The notes beneath the pieces were generated by a model. It was not told the DNA's origin and made no database searches. It worked only from the letters and a program-made list of their open reading frames with translations. This document shows positions 36,673 to 45,814 of a stretch of 64,000 nt of DNA, in pieces; the first letter of the stretch is position 1; each line of letters begins with the position of its first letter. A program made the position numbers and the translations under genes. This stretch comes from Sinorhizobium sp. B11 (GTDB lineage Bacteria > Pseudomonadota > Alphaproteobacteria > Rhizobiales > Rhizobiaceae). The stretch is from positions 806,001 to 870,000 of the forward strand of contig CP091033.1 in NCBI GenBank assembly GCA_039725955.1, given 5' to 3'.

Positions 36673-37701
36673 TCAGACCCATTCGTGGTGCACGGCCTGG
36701 AACAAAGGACCGAAGGCATCGTGGAGGTAGGGAGCGAAGCGGCGGGCGAGATCGCGACCGGCCTGCGTGTCACTCGGATAATGGAGACCAGCCCATTCGC
36801 GGTTCTCTGCGACGTTCTGGGCAATGCGGGCAAGCTCGTCGGTGGCCGGATGTTCCGGTAGGATCGTCGAGAACGCGAAAGCGATCGAAAAGCACTGGAA
36901 GGCGTGGTTGCTGGGATAGGATTCATGCACCGGCACGGCCAGCAATGGCCGCAGCATGGGCTCGAACTGATTTGGCCGCTGTCGGTTGAATTTGCTCTTG
37001 TAAATCAGCCCGACATATTCGCAGGCCGTCAGGATCGCCTGGAAAAGTCCTTCCGTTTGCTCGTAACCGCCAAGATCCTCGATGTACAATGCTCGCGTGA
37101 ATTCCGAGACCGAGATTGTCGACTCGAGCTGGATGTCGGGCAGTCGCCGCACACGTTCGCGGTCGCGTCGCTGCATCGAGAGCAGCACCGTCGTTTCGAG
37201 ACGGGTATAATCCGGGCCGGGCGGCGGCAATATATCCAGCACCTCCCACGTAAAACGTCGCGCTGCGGTATAGGCGTTGCGTGACGGTTGCTGGTGCAGC
37301 CGCCGCAATTCGAAGGCGGGGATAAGCTGCGACACGCCGAGGCTGGCGCCATCCATCGTCGACTTGTTCTTGTTCTTATTTTTATTTTTATTCTTGTTTT
37401 TGTTCAGCGACGCCTTGTTGAGCACGGACTTGTTCGCCACGCTCTTGTTGAGGACCGAGGCGGCGGCCATCGTCGCCATCATGGGACCTGCATCGGGCGA
37501 TTCCTCCTGTCCCGTGTTGAGCGTAAGTGCAGTTTCGGAGGTTGCTGTCGGGGCAATCGGCGGTACACCAGCGACAGGAGCCGTCCCTTCGTCCTCCCTC
37601 GGTTCACATGGAAGAACCGCATCCGGCTCAATCTTGAATTTGTAGTGATTGAGGAATAAGACAATTTTTGATTGTGGACCTGGGGTTATTTCCGCTTCCA
37701 T
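36673..37701 (-). CDS. PAP2/vanadium haloperoxidase-fold protein with Asn-Lys repeat
   Basis: 342 residues from ATG 37701 with an aaggaggctg site. The C-terminal 200 residues hold a full PAP2 active site: K235-x6-R242-P243 (KSKFNRQRP), P263-S-N-H266 and R301-x5-H307-x3-D311 (NREWAGLHYPSD). Spacing and soluble helices are nearer vanadium-dependent haloperoxidases or class A phosphatases than membrane lipid phosphatases. Residues 1-115 are unlike the family: a short strand-like start (KIVLFLNHYKFKI), a Pro/Thr-rich stretch, then degenerate NKSVLNK-type repeats and seven NK units. No signal peptide. Either phosphatase or oxidative halogenation is possible; motifs do not decide. Confidence 0.78.
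   Translation of the reverse strand: MEAEITPGPQSKIVLFLNHYKFKIEPDAVLPCEPREDEGTAPVAGVPPIAPTATSETALTLNTGQEESPDAGPMMATMAAASVLNKSVANKSVLNKASLNKNKNKNKNKNKNKSTMDGASLGVSQLIPAFELRRLHQQPSRNAYTAARRFTWEVLDILPPPGPDYTRLETTVLLSMQRRDRERVRRLPDIQLESTISVSEFTRALYIEDLGGYEQTEGLFQAILTACEYVGLIYKSKFNRQRPNQFEPMLRPLLAVPVHESYPSNHAFQCFSIAFAFSTILPEHPATDELARIAQNVAENREWAGLHYPSDTQAGRDLARRFAPYLHDAFGPLFQAVHHEWV
37364..37405 (-). repeat. Hexanucleotide microsatellite coding for seven Asn-Lys units
   Basis: A/T-only codons (AAC/AAT and AAA/AAG) alternate for 42 bases in an otherwise GC-rich gene. Each unit is six bases, so unit gain or loss keeps the frame. Degenerate copies (NKSVANK, LNKASLNK) extend the array upstream in the protein. 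Confidence 0.85.
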
Positions 37702-37742
37702 TGCAGCCTCCTTGTGCAAAGTTCAGAAAAATTATCCGGGGT

Positions 37743-39527
37743 TCAGCGCAGCTTGGCGCCGGCCTTCACCAAACCGTCGATCAAGATCTGGCCGCCGCCT
37801 GTATTAAGGAGCGGATAGCCGCTAGCTCGGAAGGCGTTGATGGAGAAGCCGTCCTCGACTGCCGCAAGTCGCTGCAGATAGTGGCGTGCGCCGCCGAGAT
37901 CATCGAGGTGCGCATGACTTGAGGCGAGGTAGCGTAGCAGGCTGTTGAACTTCGGCCGTGCCCGCAAGGCCTCTTCGCCGGCAGCTATGGCCGCTGCGTG
38001 ATCACCGGCAAGTGCTGCTGCTATGCATTTCGTCGTGTCAAAGTAGTATTTGTGTGGGCTGTAGACGCCGAGTTCTTGCACCCAACGCGCCATAGCCATG
38101 GCCTTGTCCGGCTGGCCTGCATAGCAGTGGAGCATCGCGTAGAGATCCCAACTGAGCGGCAGGGCCGGGTTCAGACGGATCGATTTTTCGAACAGGTTGG
38201 CTGCGTAATCATACTCGCCGAAAAGGAACGAGTGGACATGGCCGACAAGGGCGAGCGATACGGAATTGTGCGGATCGATTTCCAACGCCTTGCGCGCGTA
38301 GGACTGGGCTTCCTCGATCAGATGCGCATCAAGCGCGTTGAACCGTTGGCCGACCTGGAAAGTTCGGATGAAGGACAACCACGCAAAGGTCGATGACCGT
38401 GGTTCATGCTGGATCTGTTCTTCGAGGCGTTGCTCGGCGTTAGCGAGGTCGTCACGTGACAGGCGAAAGATCGCATTGACGGCGTCGATCAGGAGGCCAT
38501 CCTGCGACAGTCGATTGTCGTTTGACTGGGTCTCCTGGAAATAGGCCAGTTGATCTACGGCCTGGCTGATCAGTGCAGCGGCGATGCCGAACTCGCCCCG
38601 CTCGAATTGCGTGCGGCTCATTGCCTGACTGCCGAGCCAATGAATACGGTTGTTGATCAGGTGCTTCATCACCAGTTCGACGAGCACCATGCTGCCGTCA
38701 AACGTCAACCGAAGCTGGAGGGACATCGGAAGGCTGATCTGCCCCTCGCTCTCCTCAATATCCGGTAAAGTGAAAGAGAGGTCGGTGACGCCAATGGCGA
38801 GCCCATCGGTGACGGCTTTTGCAATGAGATTCTGGAACCGCGTGGCAGCAATTTGTCCGCCATCTCCGGCACCTATCACGATGGGGGATTGAAGAGCCAT
38901 GACCCATCGCCAGCCACCGTCGCCTCGCCGGCGATATGTCTCGCTGCCGCCAGTCTCCACTGTTTTGCCTTGTCTTGGCGCATCCCGGGATGCTGTAAGC
39001 GGCAGCAGCGTAGAATGTCTGGCGATATCACGGTTCGGTTCTTGACGGGGCTCGAATACATCATGGACCTGGCCTTCATCGAGGCGGCGATACCAGTTCT
39101 GCCGTTCAAGCGTTAGCCAGTCCTCGAATTCCGGATCGCGGATGTCGATGCCTTCGAGCAATTCGTCGGTGATTTGATCAGCCGATCGCTCCGTCCGAAC
39201 CAACACGTCGGTGTCAAGGACAAGCCGGTCCATATCCAGCCAAACGGTATTCTTGTCGGCTACCAGGAGATTACGAGCCGGTCCCAGAGTCTTGTGGATG
39301 TCCAGAAGGGCCTGACGCAGACTCGCTGCGGCCTGGTCGTCGGAACGATCACTCCACAGTTTGTCTCTGAGCCAGATCCTCGAGCGCGAACCACGGGCTG
39401 ACAACGCAAGCATTGCCAAAAGGGCCTGGGCTTTCTTGGATTTCGGAGTAACCGACCGTCCTGCGGCGTCCACCAGGGCAAATGGCCCGAGCAGGAACAT
39501 CCGAAACGGATTTTGCTCCTTGTTCAT
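37743..39527 (-). CDS. SARP-like transcriptional regulator with TPR region
   Basis: 594 residues from ATG 39527 (ggtgga upstream); the frame is open to 39698. The first 105 residues form an OmpR/SARP-type winged helix: RMFLLGPFALVDAAGRSVTP, KKAQALLAMLALS, RDKLWSDRSDDQAAASLRQAL and LLVADKNTVWLD. A shortened BTAD-like piece follows (FEDWLTLERQNWYRRL). The middle resembles the TolB-like region of adenylate-cyclase-type regulators, and the C-terminal 250 residues are TPR helices. It begins the minus-strand run, 42 bases before the PAP2 gene, and is the obvious candidate regulator of that run. Confidence 0.82.
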   Translation of the reverse strand: MNKEQNPFRMFLLGPFALVDAAGRSVTPKSKKAQALLAMLALSARGSRSRIWLRDKLWSDRSDDQAAASLRQALLDIHKTLGPARNLLVADKNTVWLDMDRLVLDTDVLVRTERSADQITDELLEGIDIRDPEFEDWLTLERQNWYRRLDEGQVHDVFEPRQEPNRDIARHSTLLPLTASRDAPRQGKTVETGGSETYRRRGDGGWRWVMALQSPIVIGAGDGGQIAATRFQNLIAKAVTDGLAIGVTDLSFTLPDIEESEGQISLPMSLQLRLTFDGSMVLVELVMKHLINNRIHWLGSQAMSRTQFERGEFGIAAALISQAVDQLAYFQETQSNDNRLSQDGLLIDAVNAIFRLSRDDLANAEQRLEEQIQHEPRSSTFAWLSFIRTFQVGQRFNALDAHLIEEAQSYARKALEIDPHNSVSLALVGHVHSFLFGEYDYAANLFEKSIRLNPALPLSWDLYAMLHCYAGQPDKAMAMARWVQELGVYSPHKYYFDTTKCIAAALAGDHAAAIAAGEEALRARPKFNSLLRYLASSHAHLDDLGGARHYLQRLAAVEDGFSINAFRASGYPLLNTGGGQILIDGLVKAGAKLR

Positions 39528-40511
39528 GCGATCCACCGGCCCCGCCCCCGTTGGCTCCGGTACGCTCGTGTGGCAGCCCGAAGATCTAGCATCCGGAGTC
39601 CACTCTGTCACAACTGAAGCGTCTGGCAAGCAACCGACAAGAGAAATCGGCATTTCGAAAGGTATACGGGTGATCTGGCGATGATTGAACTGAAGCATAA
39701 CTGGCTGAAATCCCTCCGCGTAACTTCGCAGACCGGCCGTAGCACCCTGGCGTCAAAGCAGCGTCAAAGGAATGTTGTACGCCTTCGGTCAGCTTCCGGG
39801 CGCTGCAGAAGTTTCCGATCCGCTTCTTTGTCGTTTGTCCGCTTTTCGGATGAGACATGCAGATGATGCTGCAGCGGCATTCTGAATGGTGACGTGTCAT
39901 CAGTCCGGTAGCCTCTTCGCGTTACTGTTTGATTGGAGAGGCTTTTTAGCTATTGCGCGAAAGTGTCTGTAACAATGCCTTTCAAAAATCGGTCTCGTTC
40001 GCTGTAACAGAGCGGTCTGCCTACGTACTTGCGGCGCGGCATCTGGATCTCGGGAGGGGCGGGGAGAGGGCGCCGAAACAAAACACGGTTGGGTCGCATG
40101 GCCTTTCATCCAACGAAGGGTTCTCCACAGCCACAAGCTGCGTCGTACCGGTTCAAGAACTCCGTGTCACACGCGAGCGCGCAACGCGGGCCTCGGAGAC
40201 GGCCTGCCGCCGTGGCAATGTTTTTCGCCACCGCTGCCTAGGGAATTGTCGTCGTTAACGAGAGGAAAGCTGGCGGCACCGATCGAGGTTGCCGAACTCC
40301 ATAGCGGGGCCGGAGAGACCCTATTTCGTGTCTCTAGCGAGTTCTTTGAGGCGAGACAGCCGACCCGACGCTCGGGGAATTGTCCGTGCAAGATGGAGCG
40401 CGCAGTCACCCGATCGGGTTAGTGCAATATGTATTGTAGAAGCCGCGAATATACGCATAATTTCTGCGGCTGGCATCACGAGACAAGATCACTCGAGGCT
40501 CGGGGGATTCC
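39528..40511. other. Large intergenic region, no gene seen
   Basis: 984 bases between two divergent genes (SARP-like regulator and methyltransferase). Short frames on both strands lack good start sites and look like chance. A small inverted repeat CAATA-TG-TATTG lies at 40425-40436, about 75 bases before the methyltransferase ATG, and could be an operator. The decamer gggaattgtc occurs twice (near 40243 and 40376). Confidence 0.4.
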
Positions 40512-41534
40512 ATGGAAACAAATGTTGCGGACGCCCATGCTGGCGCAGTATCGCCCGAGCTCGTGGTCGAGGCACTGTTTGCCTGCCGAAAGACGGCAGC
40601 GATCAGGGCGGCCATCGAGCTCGATCTCTTTACGCATATCGGCGAGGGCAAGACGGCGGCGCTGCTGGCATCGGCAATAGGCGCCTCGGAGCGCGGGGTG
40701 CGCATCCTCTGCGACTATCTTGTGGTTCATGGCTTCCTGACAAAGGAGAGCGGACAGTACCGAATGACGCCGTCGACCAGGATGTTCCTCGATCGCAATT
40801 CGCCTGCCTATATGGGCTCTGCGGTCGAGTTCGTCGCCGCGCCCGAAGTACTGGATAATTTTCTGCGCGATCCAGCCGCCATCGTGCGAAACGGCGGTTC
40901 GACCGGGCTTGCGAACATGTCGGCAGATAACCCTGTCTGGGTGAAGTTTGCCCGCGGCATGGGCTCATTTACCGGGCTTAGCGCCAAAGTGCTGGCTGGC
41001 GAAATCTCCGGCTGGCCGAGGTCTCCCAGAAAGGTGTTGGATATCGCTGCAGGTCCAGGCGTTTTCGGCATCGAAATTGCGAAGGCCATTCCGTCGGCGG
41101 AGATCGTCGCCGTCGACTGGGCTGCCGTATTGGAACTGTCGCGGCAGAATGCGCAACAGGCTGGCGTGGCTGACCGATACCGGACGATCGCCGGCAGTGC
41201 CTTCGATGTGGAGTGGGGCACGGACTATGATCTCGTTATGCTTCCAAACTTTCTGCACCACTTCGATTTGCCGACCTGCGCCCAACTGCTGCGAAGGATC
41301 ATTGCGAGCCTTGCAGAACAAGGCCGAATCGTCGCGGTCGATTTCGTGCCGAACGAAGACGGCGTGTCGCCGCCTTTTCCCGCGGCCTTCTCCTGGGAGA
41401 TGCTCGCCGGCACGCCGGCGGGCCAGGCCTATACGCAAAGTGAGCTGACTGAGATGGCAAGACAGGCCGGCCTTACCGGTGTCAAGGTCAGGCCGTTACC
41501 GCCGACTCCCGCAAGCCTCATTCTCTTTGAATAG
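40512..41534 (+). CDS. SAM-dependent methyltransferase (O-methyltransferase type)
   Basis: 340 residues. The N-terminal 90 residues are a dimerisation/winged-helix domain as in acetylserotonin and polyketide O-methyltransferases (ALFACRKTAAIRAAIELDLF; LCDYLVVHGFLTKESGQY). The Rossmann domain has motif I VLDIAAGPGVFGIEIA, acidic VAVDW, and LPNFLHHFDLPTCAQLLRR where these enzymes carry a catalytic histidine. C-terminus ends ASLILFE. Substrate unknown. It stands alone after a 984-base gap and might act with the peptide-modification region to its left, but nothing but proximity supports that. Confidence 0.87.
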   Translation: METNVADAHAGAVSPELVVEALFACRKTAAIRAAIELDLFTHIGEGKTAALLASAIGASERGVRILCDYLVVHGFLTKESGQYRMTPSTRMFLDRNSPAYMGSAVEFVAAPEVLDNFLRDPAAIVRNGGSTGLANMSADNPVWVKFARGMGSFTGLSAKVLAGEISGWPRSPRKVLDIAAGPGVFGIEIAKAIPSAEIVAVDWAAVLELSRQNAQQAGVADRYRTIAGSAFDVEWGTDYDLVMLPNFLHHFDLPTCAQLLRRIIASLAEQGRIVAVDFVPNEDGVSPPFPAAFSWEMLAGTPAGQAYTQSELTEMARQAGLTGVKVRPLPPTPASLILFE

Positions 41535-41588
41535 CCACGGCCGTCTGCTTGGCCGGCCAACACTGTCGGGTCGCGCACGACACTTTAA

Positions 41589-41615
41589 CGGGTGAGTTCA
41601 TGCTGAACCCACCCG
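41589..41615. terminator. Hairpin between convergent genes
   Basis: Arms CGGGTGAGTTCA and TGAACCCACCCG pair with one mismatch around TGC. It lies between the stops of the methyltransferase and the aldo/keto reductase. No T-tract on either strand, so termination is only suggested. Confidence 0.4.
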
Positions 41616-41712
41616 GCTCCACGTCAAAATCGCATAATCAACATTATGGAACCAAGCGGCCTAAGCCGTGCCTTCGGATGCACAGGCCAGCACCAGTCTT
41701 TATCGCCTACCC

Positions 41713-42726
41713 TTACTCCAGAAAGGGAAACGGTGCTTCGGGGTGAACGAGACCGGCGTGACGGATCTCACGCCAGAAGTCGTGCGGGATGACTTCTTCG
41801 AGCGCGGCGCGGTCCTCGGCGATGCGGTCGGGCTTGCTTGCGCCGGGAATGACGGCGGCGACTGCGGGGTTTGCGAGCGCGAATTGAAGGCCGGCTGCCT
41901 TCATGCTTACGCCGTGGCGATCGGCGATAGCCTTGATGCGCGCGACTTTGTCGAGGATCGCAGGTGTTGCGGGGGCGTATTCGAAATTCGGCCCACCTAC
42001 GAGTGCGCCCGAGCTATAGGGACCGCCGACAACAATGCCTAGACCGCGTTCGGAGACTTGGGGCATGACGCGCTGAAGTGCGCGCTCGTGGTCGAGCAGC
42101 GTGTAGCGGCCGGCAAGGAGGAAGCCATCCGGGCGCGGACCGTCCAGCGCCAGTAGCAATTCAATGGGCTCGACACGGTTAACGCCGAGGCCCCAGGCCT
42201 TTATCACACCTTCGTCGCGCAGCCGATCGAGTGCCTTGAAGGCTCCTTTACGCGCGCTTTCGAAAACGCCGAGCCATTCGTCGCCGTAAAAATCCTGGGC
42301 GACGTCATGAACGAAGGCGAGTTCGATTCGGTCAGTGTTCAGCCGCTTCAGGCTGTCCTCGATCGAGCGCAGGGTGGCGTCTTCCGAGTAGTCGTTGATG
42401 ATCTTGTTGGGGCGGCCGTATTTGAAGACCTCGCCTTTTTCGCCGAGATCCCGGGCGCTGACATCCTCGATCTCGTCGAGAATGATGCGACCGACCTTGG
42501 TACTGATCACATACTGGTCGCGAGGCTTGTTCGCCAGCGCTTCGCCCATGCGGATCTCCGCAAGGCCGGCGCCGTAAAAGGGGGCATTATCGTAGTAGCG
42601 TATACCGTCGCTCCAGGCGGCTTCCACGGTGTCGATTGCTTCCTGTTCGGGAATATCGCGGAACATATTGCCGAGAGGGGCTGCGCCGAAGCCGAGCCGG
42701 CTTGGCAGAATATCCTTGAGAGTCAT
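41713..42726 (-). CDS. Aldo/keto reductase
   Basis: 337 residues. An (alpha/beta)8 AKR with catalytic aspartate and tyrosine in YYDNAPFYGAGLAEIRMGEAL-type block (residues about 44-62), lysine in VISTKVGR, and a histidine in LAFVHDVAQDF. The C-terminus has ANPAVAAVIPGASKPD, the NADP-binding part. The sequence fits the D-threo-aldose/L-fucose dehydrogenase-like or pyridoxal dehydrogenase-like group. Single gene; no metabolic partners adjacent, so substrate is open. Confidence 0.88.
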   Translation of the reverse strand: MTLKDILPSRLGFGAAPLGNMFRDIPEQEAIDTVEAAWSDGIRYYDNAPFYGAGLAEIRMGEALANKPRDQYVISTKVGRIILDEIEDVSARDLGEKGEVFKYGRPNKIINDYSEDATLRSIEDSLKRLNTDRIELAFVHDVAQDFYGDEWLGVFESARKGAFKALDRLRDEGVIKAWGLGVNRVEPIELLLALDGPRPDGFLLAGRYTLLDHERALQRVMPQVSERGLGIVVGGPYSSGALVGGPNFEYAPATPAILDKVARIKAIADRHGVSMKAAGLQFALANPAVAAVIPGASKPDRIAEDRAALEEVIPHDFWREIRHAGLVHPEAPFPFLE

Positions 42727-43104
42727 TGGCTTATCCTTTGGTTGTCTGCAAAAGCGCCATGCACGAAAACGCTGCTCTTTGCCGGCTGTTAGGCGATTGG
42801 CGGCGACTGGAACGACACCGGGGCGGCCGCATCGACCAGGAGCGTTGACGGATAATTTTGATGTCCGTTCCCGTGTACTCTACCGAGCTCTGGGCGATCG
42901 GCAATGCTATCCTGATTGGTGATGTTGCTTGCCCCGCCCGCCCCTGCGCTTAATGCTCTGGCTGTCGGGAGTCTCCGGCCCCGTTAGCGGTTGCAAGGGT
43001 TCCTGCGCTTGATGAGAACCGGACGGCGAGCAATGCAGGCACTGCTATATGCCAGGGTTGAAGGGCGCCTCCCCGTATCGCTGGAATAGCCGGTGCGGCC
43101 GCAA
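42727..43104. other. Intergenic region, no gene seen
   Basis: About 380 bases between the aldo/keto reductase start and the CDC48 hairpin. It should hold the reductase promoter. No supported ORF or RNA gene noticed. Confidence 0.4.
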
Positions 43105-43142
43105 ATAATCGCGCCGCCATTGCCAAAGCTGAGCGCGATTAT
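43105..43142 (-). terminator. Inverted repeat after the CDC48 gene
   Basis: Perfect 10-base arms ATAATCGCGC and GCGCGATTAT with an 18-base loop, 20 bases past the CDC48 stop. On the minus strand it is followed by only a short T run, so it may be a weak terminator or an mRNA end-stabilising stem. Confidence 0.4.
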
Positions 43143-43162
43143 GATGGTCTTTTTGCTTTGCG

Positions 43163-45403
43163 TTACTTCGCAAGGCGCAAAGGCGTGAAACCGATCTGCA
43201 TCTTCTGCGGGTTCTCCTGCCTCAGGGTCCGCAGCATGTCCTCGTATTCCCTCTCGACTTCGGGCGTTACGGACGGGCGCACCTCTTGGAGAGCCATGGC
43301 AAAGTCTTCCTTCGAGACCATCGACGCGTCGATCGATTGCCGGAGTGCAATAAGCCCGGCTCGGCGGGTCAGGTCCTCCAGATCCGCGCCGGTAAACCGC
43401 TCCGTTTTCTCAGCGAGGTCATCCAAACTGACATCATCGGCCAGTGGCATTTTCCGCGTATGGATACCCAGGATCTTACGACGCCCAGTCAAGTCCGGCA
43501 CCGGAACATAGACAAGCTCGTCGAAACGCCCCGGTCGAAGGAGTGCGGGGTCGAGCAGGTTAGGCCGGTTCGTCGCCCCCATCACGACCACGCCTTGCAT
43601 GTCCTCCAAACCGTCCATTTCAGCCAACAGCGTGTTGACAACTCTTTCGGTGACGGCCGGCTCGCCAAGTCCGCCGCCTCTGGCCGGTGCCAGGGAATCA
43701 ATCTCGTCAATGAAGATGACCGTCGGCGCGACTTGACGGGCGCGCTCAAAAAGCCGCGAGACCTGCTGTTCGGATTCACCATACCATTTGGACAGCAGGT
43801 CAGAGGACTTTGTGGCGACAAAATTCGCCTCGGCCTCACGAGCGACTGCCTTTGCGAGCAGCGTTTTGCCGGTTCCAGGGGGCCCGAAAAGCAGGAAGCC
43901 TTTAGCTGGCCGAATTCCCATCCGCTTGAATGACTGTGGCGACCGCAGGGGTAATTCCACCCCTTCTTTAAGTTTCAGCTGCGCATCGTCGAGCCCCCCG
44001 ACATCGTCCCAGCGCACATTTGGCGCCTGAATCATGATTTCGCGCAGCGCAGACGGCTGGATCCGCTTCATCGCTGAATTGAAGTCATCCTGGGAGACTG
44101 TGAGTTTTTCCAGAACTTCTGCGGGGATACCCTCCTTGAGATTGATGTCCGGCAGGACGCGACGAAGTGCATCCATGGCGGCCTCACGCACGAGTGCTCC
44201 CAAGTCGGCGCCAACAAAGCCGTAGGTCGTTCGCGCTATTTCGTCCAAATCGGCGCCTTCAGCCAGAGGCATGCCGCGCGTATGGATCGCTAGAACCTCC
44301 CGCCGGCCATTCTGATCAGGCACGCCAATCACGATTTCGCGGTCGAAACGCCCTGGGCGTCGAAGGGCCTCGTCGATTGCATCGCGCCGGTTGGTGGCAC
44401 CGATAACGACGATGTTCTGTCTCGGCTCGAGGCCGTCCATGAGAGTGAGCAACTGAGCGACGATCCGGCGCTCGACCTCCCCCGTTACCTGCTCCCTCTT
44501 TGGCGCAATCGAATCGATCTCGTCAATGAATATAATGGAAGGTGCGTTTTGCGAGGCTTCCTGGAAAACCTGCCGCAGACGCTCTTCAGATTCACCGTAT
44601 TTACTGCCCATAATCTCTGGGCCAGCGATATGGTAGAAGTTCGCTTCCGTCTCGTTTGCCACTGCGCGGGCCAGAAGTGTTTTGCCCGTCCCGGGAGGCC
44701 CGTAGAGAAGAACCCCCTTCGGCGGATCGATGCCCAGGCGCTGAAAGAGTTCGGGATGACGAAGTGGAAGCTCGACCATCTCGCGAACCTGCTCGACAGA
44801 GGATCCAAGACCACCGATATCGTCGTAAGTCACGTCGGCTCGTCGAGCTTCTCTGGGTTCCTCGAACTGTGGACGAAGCTCGATAGCCGTGTCTTCGGTA
44901 ACCTGCACGATGCCGCGCGGCTGTGTGGATACGACGACCAGCCTGATTTCTTGAAGGCCATAGGCCTGAAGCAACTGAGGATCGCGGCTGCGCTGTTGCA
45001 CCGACGTCGAAATCACATCACCTGCCACCATGGGGCGATACATGAAAGTCCGCAGGAGCGCGTCGCCCGAGCCTTGAAGCACCATGTTTTTCTGAGCCGG
45101 CGCAAGGACGATCCGGGTTGCTGGACGCGCGTCCGCTTTGCGAATTTCGATATGATCGCCGCTCGTGGCACCCGCATTCACACGCTGGAGACCATCTAGC
45201 CGGATGATGTTCAGTCCCTCGTCTTCCGGATAGGGCCGGACTGCGAGTGCGGCCGTATGGCGCTTACCAATCAGTTCGACCAGATCGCCCTCCGAAAGCC
45301 CGAGCTTGTTCATCGCTGCGGTTGGCAGCCGCGCTATGCTTGCTCCAGCATCCTGAGGACGCATGTTGGCGACCTGGAGCGTTAGATCATCGGAACCGGA
45401 CAT
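43163..45403 (-). CDS. CDC48/VCP-type AAA ATPase
   Basis: 746 residues from ATG 45403 after ggggagg. Layout of Cdc48/p97: an N-terminal substrate-binding domain of about 190 residues ([37 protein letters not shown]), D1 with Walker [18 protein letters not shown] and Walker [16 protein letters not shown], and D2 with [17 protein letters not shown] and [15 protein letters not shown]. Arginine-finger regions are present ([20 protein letters not shown]). It should form hexamers that unfold proteins. Two-domain Cdc48 is standard in archaea and eukaryotes and patchy in bacteria. No proteasome or ubiquitin-like gene is adjacent. Confidence 0.94.
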   Translation of the reverse strand: MSGSDDLTLQVANMRPQDAGASIARLPTAAMNKLGLSEGDLVELIGKRHTAALAVRPYPEDEGLNIIRLDGLQRVNAGATSGDHIEIRKADARPATRIVLAPAQKNMVLQGSGDALLRTFMYRPMVAGDVISTSVQQRSRDPQLLQAYGLQEIRLVVVSTQPRGIVQVTEDTAIELRPQFEEPREARRADVTYDDIGGLGSSVEQVREMVELPLRHPELFQRLGIDPPKGVLLYGPPGTGKTLLARAVANETEANFYHIAGPEIMGSKYGESEERLRQVFQEASQNAPSIIFIDEIDSIAPKREQVTGEVERRIVAQLLTLMDGLEPRQNIVVIGATNRRDAIDEALRRPGRFDREIVIGVPDQNGRREVLAIHTRGMPLAEGADLDEIARTTYGFVGADLGALVREAAMDALRRVLPDINLKEGIPAEVLEKLTVSQDDFNSAMKRIQPSALREIMIQAPNVRWDDVGGLDDAQLKLKEGVELPLRSPQSFKRMGIRPAKGFLLFGPPGTGKTLLAKAVAREAEANFVATKSSDLLSKWYGESEQQVSRLFERARQVAPTVIFIDEIDSLAPARGGGLGEPAVTERVVNTLLAEMDGLEDMQGVVVMGATNRPNLLDPALLRPGRFDELVYVPVPDLTGRRKILGIHTRKMPLADDVSLDDLAEKTERFTGADLEDLTRRAGLIALRQSIDASMVSKEDFAMALQEVRPSVTPEVEREYEDMLRTLRQENPQKMQIGFTPLRLAK

Positions 45404-45702
45404 GAGGCCTCCCCAAAAGAGCTGAAACAATCAAGACAAACCTAGCGTCCTGATGAGAAAGGCAAGCGAGTTTGGTTTGGGGCCTGATGGCGAAAAGCCC
45501 GACGGGAAAACAGATGGTGCGGCCTTGCCGGCGATGGAGACATCGACGTCCGCGCATGCCACCCAGAAGCACTGTCAACGTGGCCAATATCCTGTTTCCT
45601 GTAAGGCATCCCGCCGGACCGCTCGGCACGGAGAGGCCGCCATCGCATCGATCGGTCGCACCCCGGCTTGCGCTTCAACCGCAAGCCGCGCTCATATCGG
45701 GC
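45404..45702. other. Intergenic region, no gene seen
   Basis: About 300 bases between divergent CDC48 and Gfo/Idh genes, before the palindrome at 45703. It should contain the CDC48 promoter. Nothing else could be supported. Confidence 0.4.
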
Positions 45703-45725
45703 TTGATGAAAATTAATTTCATCAA
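45703..45725. promoter_or_regulatory. Perfect inverted repeat, candidate RpiR-type operator
   Basis: Arms TTGATGAAA and TTTCATCAA are perfectly complementary around ATTAA. It lies about 90 bases upstream of the Gfo/Idh start, first gene of the ABC importer unit. Its core GAAAATTAATTTC resembles RpiR-family operators, and related A/T-rich sites occur at 45781 (GAAAATAAATTAC) and 54423 (GAAAATAATTTGC), next to the other genes of this cluster. Confidence 0.6.
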
Positions 45726-45814
45726 TTCGTCTTCAGCCCCGTTTTCGGTTGACGGCCCCTGATTTTTGTCCCAACCTGAAGAAAATAAATTACGAACTTG
45801 GGAACGACTTTAGC

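Noticed and set aside
37364..37405. Short tandem repeat as a CRISPR or phase-variation tract
   Set aside because: Units are only six bases without spacers, and six-base changes keep the frame, so neither CRISPR nor on/off switching fits.
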